A DNA stretch of 64,000 nucleotides. Source: Pseudomonas asplenii (GTDB lineage: Bacteria; Pseudomonadota; Gammaproteobacteria; Pseudomonadales; Pseudomonadaceae). The stretch lies in the NCBI RefSeq assembly GCF_900105475.1, contig NZ_LT629777.1:1550001-1614000 (forward strand), given 5' to 3'. Below are positions 8,739 through 17,881 of this stretch, in pieces; positions within the stretch are counted from its first letter, which is position 1, and each line of letters begins with the position of its first letter. Below the pieces are notes generated by a model, which was not told the DNA's origin, made no database searches, and worked only from the letters and a program-made list of their open reading frames with translations. A program made the position numbers and the translations under genes.

Positions 8739-9386
8739 ATGTCCATCCTTCGAGTCCTCTCGCTCCTGTGCCTGGCCGTGAACAGCCTGTTCATGCTGGC
8801 CCAGGCACACGCCGACAGCCGCGACGTCCGCCCGCCCCAATGGGCCCAGCCGGTCGGCGACAAGTACAACCTGAACCAGATGAGCCCGACGCTCTATCGC
8901 AGTGCCCTGCCGGACGCGGACGCCTTGCCGCTGCTGGAACACTTGAAAATCGGCACGGTGATCAACTTCCTGCCGGAGTCGGATTCCAGCTGGCTGGCAA
9001 CGCCGAACATCAAGAAAGTGCAGTTGCCCTACCGCAGCAACCATGTCGACGATGCCGACGTGCTGGCCGCCCTGCGGGCCATCAAGGAAGCACAAGCCAA
9101 CGGCCCGGTCCTGATGCACTGCAAGCACGGCTCCGACCGCACCGGCCTGATGGCCGCGATGTACCGGGTGGTCGTCGAAGGCTGGAGCAAGGAGGACGCT
9201 CTGGCCGAAATGACCCAGGGCGGCTTCGGTGAAAGCTCGCACCACAAGGACGGCATCCGCTACATGATGAAGGCCGATATCGAGAAGTTGCGCACCGCCC
9301 TGGCCAATGGCGATTGCAGCACCAGTCCCTTCGCTACCTGCAACGTGCAGAACTGGTTCAAGTCAGCTTCCATCGACGGGCACTGA
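8739..9386 (+). CDS. tpbA: TpbA-like dual-specificity tyrosine phosphatase
   Basis: Exported cysteine-based phosphatase of 215 residues. A signal peptide (about residues 1-26, ending near AQAHA) targets it to the periplasm. The active-site P-loop HCKHGSDRTGL (C-x5-R) and the upstream MSPTLYRSALP segment match P. aeruginosa TpbA (PA3885), which dephosphorylates the diguanylate cyclase TpbB and so lowers c-di-GMP and biofilm formation. The general-acid Asp is probably in the VDDADVLAAL region. Here the gene is not next to a tpbB-like cyclase. The family call is strong; orthology to TpbA is likely but not proven. Confidence 0.85.
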   Translation: MSILRVLSLLCLAVNSLFMLAQAHADSRDVRPPQWAQPVGDKYNLNQMSPTLYRSALPDADALPLLEHLKIGTVINFLPESDSSWLATPNIKKVQLPYRSNHVDDADVLAALRAIKEAQANGPVLMHCKHGSDRTGLMAAMYRVVVEGWSKEDALAEMTQGGFGESSHHKDGIRYMMKADIEKLRTALANGDCSTSPFATCNVQNWFKSASIDGH

Positions 9387-11444
9387 GATCGGTTCCACCG
9401 CCGTGCCAGGAGCCGCAGCGTCGGTGGCGGGCATGGCGGCTTTCGGCGGCTGCCCCAGGAAGGCCTCGATGGAGTCTGGCAGGCTCCGGGTGGCCGACGG
9501 GGTGAACAGTTCGGCGCGTAGCCGACGGCCCTCCACGGCATCGAACAGCCCCTTGTCCTCGAAGCGGGCAAACACTTGCGTCGCCAGCTCCAGCGCCCAC
9601 ACATACGTGAAGTAGCGGGCTTCATAGCCTGTCACCAGATGCTTGAATGCGTAGATGAAACGCTCATGCACGGGCCTGGGCCAATCGACCAGGCTCGATT
9701 TCACCAGTTGCCTGATCTGCGCGGTATCGACAGGCTGGTGCAGATGCAGCAGCAGGTCCACGCTGGCATACATCAGTTGGGCACTTTCCTGCAGCCAGGT
9801 CTGGCTGTGCAGGGCAATGCGCAAGCGTCGAGCCTGCTCGCCGGACAGGCCGGCCCCCGTCCGGTGATGACGGCTCATGTCGACCAGGAAGTCGACGCTG
9901 TAGCACCAGCGCTCCAGCAGCCTGGAAAAGAACTCCCGGACATCCAGCCCCGAATGCTCGATACACGACAGTTGCCAGGTTTGCGAGTCGTCGAGCAGTT
10001 GATGCAGGCAATGCCCGAACTCATGGAACAGCGTGCGCAACTGCTCGTGCTTCAACAGCACGGGGGTGCCGGTCGGCGAGGCGGGCAGGGCACAGGAGAG
10101 CACCACCATCGGCCTCTGCATTTCCCGTCCCTCGACCGAAAGCAGACGATGTCCGAGCGAAAACATGGCGCCCGACTTGAACAGTTTTTCCTCGCGGGCA
10201 AACAGGTCGAGGAACAGATAGCCGGTCGTCTGCCCTGACTCGCGAACCTCGAAGGAGCGAATACTGGCGTGCCATGTATCCAGCTCCTGGCGCTCGATGA
10301 ACTCGATACCGAACAGCCGCCTGGGCAGATCCAGCATCTTCTCGAGCACCCGTTCGAGTTCGAAATGGCTACGGAACTCGTCTTCCTCCAAGGCACCGCT
10401 GTCGATGCGTGCCCGTTGCCCGTAGAACAGATGGTCCCACGGTTCCAGTGGCTGCACCTCGGCAGCCGCCGTGACCAGTTCCTCTCGCTGCCGGATCCAG
10501 TGGGGATTTTTCTGTTTGACTTGCTGGCCGAGAAACCACAGCACCTGGGCCGGATCGTGTACCGAAAGGGTTTGCAGCGCCAGCTCGGCGGAACTGGTGA
10601 AACCCAGCATCTGCGCCTGTTCCAGCCGCAGCTTGAGCAACTGCTCGAGCACCGCGCTGTTATCGAAGGTACTGCACACCTGCAACCCGTGGTCGGACGC
10701 CTGCGTGCCGGCCAACTGATAGATGTGCTGACGCACACTGCGGTTTCGGGCATCGGTCATGATCGTCCGGATGAGCTGGGGATCACCCATGTCGATCTGC
10801 CAGCCCAGCAGTTGCCTGTCCTGATAACGCGCCATGGCGGCCTTGTCCTGCAGGGACAGCCCTTCCAGTTGCGCCTCCTGCTCCACGCCGATCTGCAGGC
10901 TGGTACAACGGGCGGCCCCGGCGACATTCGCCAGAAAACGCAGACGCAGCTCATCGATCGTATCGCCCAGCATTTTGAACCGCCGACGCTGGTCCACAGG
11001 CAGTTCCATACCTGCCAGCCGAAAGCGCTGCAGAACCCTTTCGAGCAGCACCTGGCGCGGTCGGTCGAACAACCGTGCCTGCGGGCTGGCCGCCAGCTTC
11101 TGGTACAAGGCATACAAGGACGCATTGCCCCAGAGCAGACGATCGAATTGCGCCTTGAGCCGGGCAGAGCGCATGAACGCCCGATTCCAGTCGGGACCGG
11201 AACGCGCCCGGGCCAGCACCATGAGCGTGCCCACGCACCAGGACATGCGGGCGCCGAGCACGTCGAGCGGCACGACGAAATCGTCCCAGGTGGGGGCGTC
11301 GTGCTGGCTGACGAGGAGGGTCTTGATCGTGCTGCGGGCCTCGTTGCGAACCTGCAGCAGGGCAGGTACCAGATGATGGGCCTGCACCGAAGAATAGGGC
11401 GGCAGTTCGCCGCAATGATGCAGCAGCGGGTTGTAGGTACCCAT
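9363..11444 (-). CDS. Divergent M3-family metallopeptidase (PrlC paralogue)
   Basis: Zinc oligopeptidase-like protein of 693 residues, a diverged tandem paralogue of PrlC encoded just upstream. The zinc motif HEFGHCLHQLL is intact, and a Glu aligns with the third ligand (in VREFFSRLLERW). However, the usual ELPSQ after that Glu reads EFFSR, and the glycine-tyrosine substrate loop GGYAAGYYSY of PrlC reads TGYEARYFTY. The C-terminus carries an Ala/Pro-rich tail. AAGGAG before the ATG supports the start. The 3' end overlaps the convergent phosphatase gene by 24 bp. Probably an active peptidase with altered specificity, but substrate unknown. Confidence 0.85.
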   Translation of the reverse strand: MGTYNPLLHHCGELPPYSSVQAHHLVPALLQVRNEARSTIKTLLVSQHDAPTWDDFVVPLDVLGARMSWCVGTLMVLARARSGPDWNRAFMRSARLKAQFDRLLWGNASLYALYQKLAASPQARLFDRPRQVLLERVLQRFRLAGMELPVDQRRRFKMLGDTIDELRLRFLANVAGAARCTSLQIGVEQEAQLEGLSLQDKAAMARYQDRQLLGWQIDMGDPQLIRTIMTDARNRSVRQHIYQLAGTQASDHGLQVCSTFDNSAVLEQLLKLRLEQAQMLGFTSSAELALQTLSVHDPAQVLWFLGQQVKQKNPHWIRQREELVTAAAEVQPLEPWDHLFYGQRARIDSGALEEDEFRSHFELERVLEKMLDLPRRLFGIEFIERQELDTWHASIRSFEVRESGQTTGYLFLDLFAREEKLFKSGAMFSLGHRLLSVEGREMQRPMVVLSCALPASPTGTPVLLKHEQLRTLFHEFGHCLHQLLDDSQTWQLSCIEHSGLDVREFFSRLLERWCYSVDFLVDMSRHHRTGAGLSGEQARRLRIALHSQTWLQESAQLMYASVDLLLHLHQPVDTAQIRQLVKSSLVDWPRPVHERFIYAFKHLVTGYEARYFTYVWALELATQVFARFEDKGLFDAVEGRRLRAELFTPSATRSLPDSIEAFLGQPPKAAMPATDAAAPGTAVEPISVPVDGS

Positions 11445-11558
11445 GGCTCACTCCTTGAGAAGCGCGGCCCCGCGACGGGACCACTCAAGCAGCGAGCCTA
11501 TGTGGCACACGCTGTTCCAGGGACCTATATAGATAGGCCCGACGGATAGCGCGGAGGG

Positions 11559-11840
11559 TTATTCGCTCGGTTTTTTCAGTTTGGGATTGGGGAAGAACTG
11601 AACGGTCTGCACGGTCTTGTCGGCGACCTTGACCACCGGCGCGGTGACCCGCGTGCTCAGTTCCTTGGGTACCGACAGGCCTTGCGCGTTGAGCGTGTCG
11701 GCATAACCACAGGCCACGCACTCACGGTGTGGAACGTCATCCTCGCTCCACATCATCAGCTTGTCCTGCTCGCTGCACGCCGGGCAGACTGCCCCGGCGA
11801 TAAAGCGTTTCTTGGTCTTGGTCACAGCTACCTCACTCAT
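11559..11840 (-). CDS. yheV: YheV-family zinc-ribbon protein
   Basis: Small 93-residue protein with two Cys pairs (CPACSEQD and CVACGYAD) forming a probable zinc ribbon. YheV proteins are found next to prlC in many gamma-proteobacteria but have no established function. Its ATG overlaps the prlC stop in an ATGA arrangement, so the two are translationally coupled. The C-terminal tail is Lys/Pro rich (NPKLKKPSE). Confidence 0.9.
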   Translation of the reverse strand: MSEVAVTKTKKRFIAGAVCPACSEQDKLMMWSEDDVPHRECVACGYADTLNAQGLSVPKELSTRVTAPVVKVADKTVQTVQFFPNPKLKKPSE

Positions 11841-13888
11841 GCCGCCGCGTCCTCGCTCAGGCCGCTATGGCGCAACAGTGCGTCAATCGAAGGCTCGCGG
11901 CCACGAAAATCGACGAACAGCACCATCGGTGCCTGGGAACCACCACGGGCCAGGATCGCTTCACGGAATGCACGGCCGGTCTGGGCATTGAGCACGCCTT
12001 CTTCCTCGAACTTCGAGAAGGCATCCGCCGACAGCACTTCGGCCCACTTGTAACTGTAGTAGCCGGCCGCATAACCGCCGGCGAAGATGTGCGCGAAGCT
12101 GTTGGGGAAACGGTTGTAGGCCGGTGGACGCATCACCGAGACCTCGTTGCGCACGCCTTCGAGTACCTGCGCGACGCTGCGGCCATCGCCATGGGTGGCG
12201 TGCAGTTCGAAGTCGAACAGCGAGAATTCCAACTGACGGACCATCATCAGGCCGGACTGGAAGTTCTTCGCCGCGAGCATTTTCTCCAGCAGATCCTGGG
12301 GCAGCGGCTCGCCGCTTTCGTAATGACCAGAGATCAGCGCCAGGCCTTCCGGCTCCCAGCACCAGTTCTCCATGAACTGGCTCGGCAGCTCCACCGCATC
12401 CCAGGCCACGCCGTTGATACCGGATACGCCGGCATGCTCGACGCGGGTCAGCAGGTGGTGCAGGCCATGGCCGAATTCGTGGAACAGGGTGGTCACTTCA
12501 TCATGGGTCAGCAACGCCGGCTTGCCGCTGTCGGCCGGGGCGAAGTTGCACACCAGGTTGGCCACCGGGCTCTGCAGTACGCCATCGGCGGTGCGCCGAC
12601 GGTCGCGGGCGCCGTCCATCCAGGCGCCACCACGCTTGTTGGCGCGGGCATACAGGTCGAAGAAGAAGCGGCCGACGTGCTGGCCGTTTTCCTTGATCTC
12701 GAACAGGCGGACATCCGGGTGCCAGGTATCGAAACCGGTCTGCTCGGCAATCTCGATGCCGTACAGTTTTTGCACAATGGCGAACAGGCCGCCCAGCACC
12801 TTGTCGATCGGGAAGTAGGCGCGCAGGGCTTCCTGGGAAACGCTATAGCGCTGCTCACGGAGTTTCTCGCCGTAGAAACCGCTGTCCCAGCTCTGCAGCT
12901 CGGCGCAACCCTGTTCGGCGGCGTAGGCCTTGAGCTGTTGCAGGTCCTGGGCGGCGAACGGCTTGCTGCGCTTGGCCAGGTCGCGCAGGAAGGTCAGTAC
13001 CTGGTCGCTGGAGTCGGCCATCTTGGTCGCCAGGCTCAGCTCGGAGAAGCTGGCGAAGCCCAGCAGTCTGGCCAGTTCCTGGCGCAGGTCGAGAATCTGG
13101 GCCATCACCGGACCGTTGTCGAACTGGCCGGCATTCGGTCCCTGGTCCGAGGCACGGGTGCAGTAGGCGGCGTAGACCTCCTCGCGCAGGGCGCGGTCTT
13201 CGGCGTAGGTCATCACGGCGTAGTAGCTGGGGAACTCCAGGGTGATCAGCCAGCCTTCCAGCCCCTTGGCCTGGGCCGCGGCGGCCATTTGCGCCTTGGC
13301 CGAGGCGCTCAGGCCGGCGAGGGCGGCTTCGTCGGTGATGTGCTTGGTCCAGGCCTGGGTGGCATCGAGCAACTGGTTGGAGAAGCGGCTGCCCAGTTCC
13401 GACAGCTTGCTCTGCACTTCGGCATAACGCTTCTGCTCGGCCTCGGGCAGGTCGATACCCGACAGGCGGAAATCCCGCAGCGAGTGTTCGAGAATGGTTT
13501 TCTGCGCCACGTCGAAGCCGGCGGCCTCGGGGCTGTTGGCCAGGGCTTCGAAGGCCTGGAACAGTTCGCGGTTCTGGCCCAGCTCGGTGGAATAGGCGCT
13601 CAGCGCCGGCAGGCAGGCCTCATAGGCCTCGCGCAGTGCCTGGCTGTTGCACACCGCATTGAGGTGACTGACCGGGCTCCAGGCCGCACCCAGGCGGTCG
13701 TTGAGCTCGTCCATGGCCAGTACCAGGCCGGCCCAGCTCGGATTTTTCCCCTGGCTTTGCAGGATGCCTTCGATGGCCTTGCGGTTGTCGGCGAGGATCT
13801 GTTCGATCGCCGGTTGCACGTGCTCGGCACGGATCGCCGAGAACGGCGGCAGGTCGTAGGACTGCAGAAGCGGGTTGTTCGCGCTCAC
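11837..13888 (-). CDS. prlC: Oligopeptidase A
   Basis: Cytoplasmic M3A zinc oligopeptidase that degrades short peptides and cleaved signal peptides. The 683-residue protein has HEFGHGLHHLL with both His ligands, the third ligand Glu in DAVELPSQFMENW, and the substrate loop HIFAGGYAAGYYSYKW. The start is the GTG at 13888, because AAGGTG lies six bases upstream and the protein then begins SANNPLLQSYDLPPF as in other pseudomonads. It overlaps yheV by four bases. It is divergent from the gamma carbonic anhydrase gene. Confidence 0.96.
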   Translation of the reverse strand: MSANNPLLQSYDLPPFSAIRAEHVQPAIEQILADNRKAIEGILQSQGKNPSWAGLVLAMDELNDRLGAAWSPVSHLNAVCNSQALREAYEACLPALSAYSTELGQNRELFQAFEALANSPEAAGFDVAQKTILEHSLRDFRLSGIDLPEAEQKRYAEVQSKLSELGSRFSNQLLDATQAWTKHITDEAALAGLSASAKAQMAAAAQAKGLEGWLITLEFPSYYAVMTYAEDRALREEVYAAYCTRASDQGPNAGQFDNGPVMAQILDLRQELARLLGFASFSELSLATKMADSSDQVLTFLRDLAKRSKPFAAQDLQQLKAYAAEQGCAELQSWDSGFYGEKLREQRYSVSQEALRAYFPIDKVLGGLFAIVQKLYGIEIAEQTGFDTWHPDVRLFEIKENGQHVGRFFFDLYARANKRGGAWMDGARDRRRTADGVLQSPVANLVCNFAPADSGKPALLTHDEVTTLFHEFGHGLHHLLTRVEHAGVSGINGVAWDAVELPSQFMENWCWEPEGLALISGHYESGEPLPQDLLEKMLAAKNFQSGLMMVRQLEFSLFDFELHATHGDGRSVAQVLEGVRNEVSVMRPPAYNRFPNSFAHIFAGGYAAGYYSYKWAEVLSADAFSKFEEEGVLNAQTGRAFREAILARGGSQAPMVLFVDFRGREPSIDALLRHSGLSEDAAA

Positions 13889-13990
13889 GGTGGACACCTT
13901 GGCTGAAAAAACATGTAGGAACAAAGATGGGGCCATCTTAATTACAATCAATGCCCACCGCAGCTATCAGCGACAGAGAGAGAGCCTATC

Positions 13991-14539
13991 GTGACCCTTC
14001 GTACCTACCAGAATCACACGCCGTCCCTGGGTTCCAGGGCTTTTGTCGACAAGTCGGCGGTGGTGATCGGCGATGTCGAAATCGGCGCCGACAGTTCGAT
14101 CTGGCCGTTGACCGTGATCCGTGGCGACATGCACCGCATCCGCATCGGTGAGCGCACCAGCGTGCAGGATGGCTGTGTGCTGCACATCACCCATGCAGGT
14201 CCCTTCAACCCCGATGGCTTCCCGCTGCTGATCGGCGATGACGTGACCATCGCCCACAAGGTCATGCTGCACGGCTGCAGCGTCGGTAGCCGGATCCTGA
14301 TCGGCATGGGCAGCATCGTCATGGATGGCGCGGTGATCGAGGACGAGGTGATCGTCGGCGCCGGCAGCCTGGTACCGCCGGGCAAGCATTTGGCCAGCGG
14401 CTTTCTCTACGTTGGCAGCCCGGTGAAGCAGGTACGGCCACTGACGGACAAGGAAAGGGCGTTCTTCACCTACAGCGCGTCGAACTATGTGAGGCTCAAG
14501 GATCAGCACATCGCCGAAGGTTACGACCGCGCCGACTGA
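13991..14539 (+). CDS. Gamma carbonic anhydrase-family protein
   Basis: Left-handed beta-helix protein of 182 residues built from hexapeptide repeats. Candidate metal-binding His residues occur in CVLHITHAG and TIAHKVMLHGC, as in gamma carbonic anhydrases and YrdA. It begins with GTG, preceded by a purine-rich AGAGAGAG. Many YrdA-type proteins show no measurable carbonic anhydrase activity, so the enzymatic role is uncertain. It lies 28 bp before a HAD phosphatase gene and probably shares a transcript. Confidence 0.9.
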   Translation: MTLRTYQNHTPSLGSRAFVDKSAVVIGDVEIGADSSIWPLTVIRGDMHRIRIGERTSVQDGCVLHITHAGPFNPDGFPLLIGDDVTIAHKVMLHGCSVGSRILIGMGSIVMDGAVIEDEVIVGAGSLVPPGKHLASGFLYVGSPVKQVRPLTDKERAFFTYSASNYVRLKDQHIAEGYDRAD

Positions 14540-14567
14540 TCGTTTTTTGTACGAATTGGGATATTTC

Positions 14568-15212
14568 ATGCACTACCAGACGATTCTGTTCGACCTCGAC
14601 GGCACCCTGACCGACCCGCGCGAAGGCATCACCCGCTCGATCCAGTTCGCCCTGGCCAAACTGGGTATCGATGAGCCGGACCTGGGCAAGCTGGAACACT
14701 TCATCGGCCCGCCGTTGCTACAGGCGTTCATGCAGTTCTACGGTTTCGACGAAGCCAAGGCCTGGGACGCGGTGAACTTCTATCGCGAGCGCTTCAAGGT
14801 CACCGGTCTTTATGAGAACCGCGTGTTCGATGGGGTCATGCCGCTGCTGGAAACCCTCGGTGGGCAGGGGCGCACGTTGTATATCGCGACGTCCAAGCCG
14901 TGGGTCTTCGCCCACGAGATCGCCCGGCATTTCGACTTTGCCCGGCATTTCAAGGTGATTTACGGCAGCGAACTCGATGGCACACGGACCGACAAGGTCG
15001 AGCTGATCGCCCATCTGGTCGCCGAGGAAGGCCTGGAGCCGGGCAATACGCTGATGATCGGCGACCGCAAGCACGACCTGATCGGCGCCCGTCGCAACGG
15101 TCTGGCGGCGGCAGCGGTAGGTTATGGGTTTGGCAGCTTCGAAGAGCTGAATGCCGAGCAGCCGGAGTATCACTTCCAGACGCTGGATGAGTTGCACCGG
15201 GCGTTTGTGTAA
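14568..15212 (+). CDS. HAD-family phosphatase (phosphoglycolate phosphatase-like)
   Basis: Haloacid dehalogenase-type hydrolase of 214 residues. Motif I is FDLDGTLTD near the N-terminus, the motif III Lys is in ATSKPWVF, and motif IV is MIGDRKHDL. The helical cap between motifs I and II marks subclass I, as in Gph and YrfG-type phosphatases. The ATG at 14568 is chosen because the longer frame would begin with TTG without a ribosome-binding site. It follows the gamma carbonic anhydrase gene. The natural substrate cannot be read from sequence. Confidence 0.88.
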   Translation: MHYQTILFDLDGTLTDPREGITRSIQFALAKLGIDEPDLGKLEHFIGPPLLQAFMQFYGFDEAKAWDAVNFYRERFKVTGLYENRVFDGVMPLLETLGGQGRTLYIATSKPWVFAHEIARHFDFARHFKVIYGSELDGTRTDKVELIAHLVAEEGLEPGNTLMIGDRKHDLIGARRNGLAAAAVGYGFGSFEELNAEQPEYHFQTLDELHRAFV

Positions 15213-15222
15213 GGCGTCGCCC

Positions 15223-15333
15223 TTTTCGCGGGCAAGCCCGTTCCCACCGTAGGAGCGTGACTTGCCCGCGAAGAGGCCGGCTCGGTCTGACGCCCTACGC
15301 GGTCCGTTTGGGAGCGGGCTTGCCCGCGAAAGG
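15223..15333. repeat. Cluster of three REP elements
   Basis: Copies of the Pseudomonas REP core lie at 15223-15247 (TTCGCGGGCAAGCCCG), 15251-15273 (ACTTGCCCGCGAA) and 15310-15333 (CGGGCTTGCCCGCGAA). The first is inverted relative to the other two, as in REPIN arrangements. They fill the gap between the HAD gene and the convergent aminopeptidase gene and may act as a transcript-end structure. Confidence 0.85.
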
Positions 15334-15338
15334 GCCCG

Positions 15339-16400
15339 TCAGCCAGGCATCAATCGACGCAACGCCGCCCGCCGCTCGTCCACCGGCAAGCCGCCCAGCT
15401 TCTCGACCGCCTGGAAAAACGCCGGCCAATCACCGTTGACCTGCCGGAACAGCGCCGCAAACGCCGGCACCCACTGGTCATACAGCCCGAACGGCAGCAA
15501 CTTGGCATTGTTCAGCGGCGTGTTGATCCAGCCGTCGTAGCGCTTGTCACCGGCCCACTGCGTCGCCTGCATCCGCCGGTATTCCTGGCGTAGCCGCTCG
15601 AACTCGGCAGCCTTGCGCTGGCGCATCTGCTCGACCGGCAATGGCAGCGCATACAGCGCCTGCAAGCGTTTGCGGGTTTCCAGCACCAACTCGATGAACT
15701 GGTCTTTCTGCCGCGATTCGTTGCCTTGGGTCGCCGGCAGGCCACGCGCCGCGCGCCATTGGCGGGTACCTTCCTGTTCGACGAAGTTGGCGTAGGACTC
15801 GTTGAACTCGGTGTCGTCCTTCACATAAAAGCGCTGGTGCGCCAGCTCATGGAAGATCAACGTCGCCAGGCGCTCATCACCCCAGTTCATCATCGAACTG
15901 AGAATCGGATCATCGAACCAGCCCAGCGTCGAGTAGGCCTCGACCCCGCCGATGTACACATCCAGGCCCTGCTGACGCTGCACGGCGGCCTCGCCACGGG
16001 CCGCGCCCTGACTGTAGTAACCACGATAGGCAACACAACCGGCGATAGGAAAACAGTGGCTTTGCGGCGCCAGAGAAAACTCCGGGGTGGCAAACACATT
16101 CCACACCACATAGGGCCGCTTGATGTCGGCATACAACCGATAACTGCGATTATCCGGCAAGTGCAGGTGCTGGCTGGCGAAAGCCCGCGCTGCCTGGGAG
16201 CGGATCAGGTGCTCGCGCAACGCCTGGGGGCGACTCGGGTCGGCGATCACCTCCGCCACCGGTTCGCGGGCGCGCAGCAGGCTCAGTTGCCCGGTCGCCA
16301 GTTGGCGGTAATAGTCAACGCTGCTGCAGCCGCCAACCAGCAACAGCAGCAGGACCGCCCACCCAAGGCGTAGAATGCAAACGAACGGCCTGTGCGGCAT
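15339..16400 (-). CDS. Lipoprotein zinc aminopeptidase (DUF2265-type)
   Basis: Predicted lipoprotein of 353 residues with a type II signal peptide: a hydrophobic stretch then LLLLVGGC lipobox near residue 25. The zinc-binding motif HELAHQRFY lies mid-protein, followed by a Glu in NESYANFVEQEG that could complete the site. This matches the family annotated as putative aminopeptidase in pseudomonads. The start at 16400 gives a proper signal peptide. It probably acts in the cell envelope; substrate unknown. Confidence 0.85.
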   Translation of the reverse strand: MPHRPFVCILRLGWAVLLLLLVGGCSSVDYYRQLATGQLSLLRAREPVAEVIADPSRPQALREHLIRSQAARAFASQHLHLPDNRSYRLYADIKRPYVVWNVFATPEFSLAPQSHCFPIAGCVAYRGYYSQGAARGEAAVQRQQGLDVYIGGVEAYSTLGWFDDPILSSMMNWGDERLATLIFHELAHQRFYVKDDTEFNESYANFVEQEGTRQWRAARGLPATQGNESRQKDQFIELVLETRKRLQALYALPLPVEQMRQRKAAEFERLRQEYRRMQATQWAGDKRYDGWINTPLNNAKLLPFGLYDQWVPAFAALFRQVNGDWPAFFQAVEKLGGLPVDERRAALRRLMPG

Positions 16401-16535
16401 GGGGATCATCCAGTCGAGGTTTGCACCCAGCCTATCGCGTGGAGCGACACAGGTTCCATGAAGATTCTCCACACCCGGTACAAGCGCCCAATCGGGGCGG
16501 GTATGCTGCCCCCCTCTCACCGAGCGAAATCGATC

Positions 16536-16949
16536 ATGCGCAAGCTACTTTCCTTTCTCGCCCTCGCCAGCCTCGGCGGCTGCGCCGGACCCTTGCCGGC
16601 GGTCGACCCGAACATGGCCTGGATCGACATGGGCACCCGCACCGGCAAGCTGGTCATGGCCGAAAGCGTGGACAAGAAACGCCTGAACGACGGGCGCTTT
16701 TTCCAGATCACGCCAGGGCCCCACGAGTTGACCGTGCGCTTCGACTATGAGGTCTACGTGGGCGGCATGGCGATGAACACCGACCCGCTGGAACGGATCT
16801 GCTACATCAGCATCGCCTATCCGAACTTCGAGGCCGGGCGGCGTTATCACCTGGAGGGCGTTGCCCTGGGCTTTCAGGCCAGTGCAAGGCTCTATGACGA
16901 CAAGGGCGTGCAGATCGCCTCGGATCAGCGGATCATCTGCATCCCATAG
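16536..16949 (+). CDS. Small predicted lipoprotein
   Basis: A 137-residue protein beginning with a signal peptide and lipobox (ALASLGGC). The rest is predicted beta-rich and contains two Cys in the C-terminal half (LERICYISI and QRIICIP) that could form a disulfide. No enzymatic motif is visible. The start is the ATG at 16536, which places the signal peptide correctly; an upstream in-frame start would precede it with unrelated sequence. It is divergent from the aminopeptidase gene. I do not recognise a named family. Confidence 0.75.
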   Translation: MRKLLSFLALASLGGCAGPLPAVDPNMAWIDMGTRTGKLVMAESVDKKRLNDGRFFQITPGPHELTVRFDYEVYVGGMAMNTDPLERICYISIAYPNFEAGRRYHLEGVALGFQASARLYDDKGVQIASDQRIICIP

Positions 16950-16964
16950 GCCCGCAGGCAGGCC

Positions 16965-17204
16965 TCAGGTGTCGTTCTTCTGGTAGATGATCGCCTTGGT
17001 GCCGTTTTCGCAGCTGCCGACCACCATGGCGACGTCGTGCTTCTCGGCTTCTTCCTTGGAAACAATCTCCAGGGTGTAGGAGGGCACGGCGTTGGCCTGG
17101 ATCTTCACCTCGATCTCACTCTTCAACTCCTGACAGTCCTTCGGGTCCGCAAGGGCCTGCGCCGTCAGCGCACAACAGAAAATTCCCAGGGCAATGCGTT
17201 TCAT
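16965..17204 (-). CDS. DUF1161 small periplasmic protein (copy 1)
   Basis: A 79-residue secreted protein: signal peptide to about residue 20 (ALTAQALA), then a compact domain with two Cys (CQELKSEIE and GSCENGTKAIIYQK). This is the DUF1161 pattern. AGAAGGAG lies eight bases before the ATG. A second DUF1161 gene lies ~2 kb away at 19161. Function unknown for the family. Confidence 0.88.
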   Translation of the reverse strand: MKRIALGIFCCALTAQALADPKDCQELKSEIEVKIQANAVPSYTLEIVSKEEAEKHDVAMVVGSCENGTKAIIYQKNDT

Positions 17205-17408
17205 ATTCAGACTCCTTCTGGTGGCAACGCGTCGCAAGGGCGTACGCAATCAGTTGCCACATGCTGATTCGACCACAACCGAAAGAATCAAGTTCTGACC
17301 CGTTTCACAACCTGAAACGAGCACCGCCATTCATTGTGCCGGACGGCAGGACGGTGCTCGGCTGGCTGGCGACAGCAATCTTTCTATCTCCATGGATCGG
17401 ATTGAATG

Positions 17409-17446
17409 GCCGCCTGCGGCGGATCGCCAGCAAGCCGGCTGCCACC
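17409..17446. repeat. REP-like element
   Basis: The stretch around ATCGCCAGCAAGCCGGCT resembles the pseudomonad REP core and overlaps the short stem GCCGCCTGCGGCGG. It lies between the OsmC stop and the upstream region of the first DUF1161 gene. Only a single copy is visible. Confidence 0.5.
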
Positions 17447-17449
17447 GGA

Positions 17450-17881
17450 TCAACCCAGCAGCGTCGCCTCCAGGCTGATCTTCGCATTCAGCACCTTGGA
17501 CACCGGACAACCTTCCTTGGCCTTTTTGCTCAGTTCATCGAACTGCTGCTGGCTGGCGCCGGGGATTTTTGCCTTGAGCGTCAGGTGTACCGCAGTAATG
17601 GCAAAGCCATCGTCCACCTGATCCAGGGTCACTTCGGCGTGGGTGTCGATGCTGTCGGCCTTGAGCCCGGCTTCGCCGAGAATCATCGAAAAGGCCATGG
17701 AAAAGCAGCCGGCATGGGCCGCGCCGATCAGTTCTTCGGGGTTGGTGCCCGGGCCACCTTCAAAACGCGCCTTGAAGCCGTAGGGCGCCTCGCGCAGTAC
17801 GCCGGTTTCGGTGGAGATGGAGCCGATGCCGTTTTTCAGGTCGCCTTCCCAGTGGGCCGATGCTTTCTTCTTGATACTCAT
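17450..17881 (-). CDS. osmC: OsmC-family peroxiredoxin
   Basis: Thiol peroxidase of 143 residues that reduces organic hydroperoxides. The two catalytic Cys are present in HAGCFSMAF and EGCPVSKVL. The N-terminus (SAHWEGDLKNGIGSIS) is of the OsmC rather than the Ohr subgroup. A gene for OsmC lies at the matching place in P. aeruginosa (PA0059). OsmC genes are often osmotically or stationary-phase induced; no specific operator is evident here. Confidence 0.93.
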   Translation of the reverse strand: MSIKKKASAHWEGDLKNGIGSISTETGVLREAPYGFKARFEGGPGTNPEELIGAAHAGCFSMAFSMILGEAGLKADSIDTHAEVTLDQVDDGFAITAVHLTLKAKIPGASQQQFDELSKKAKEGCPVSKVLNAKISLEATLLG

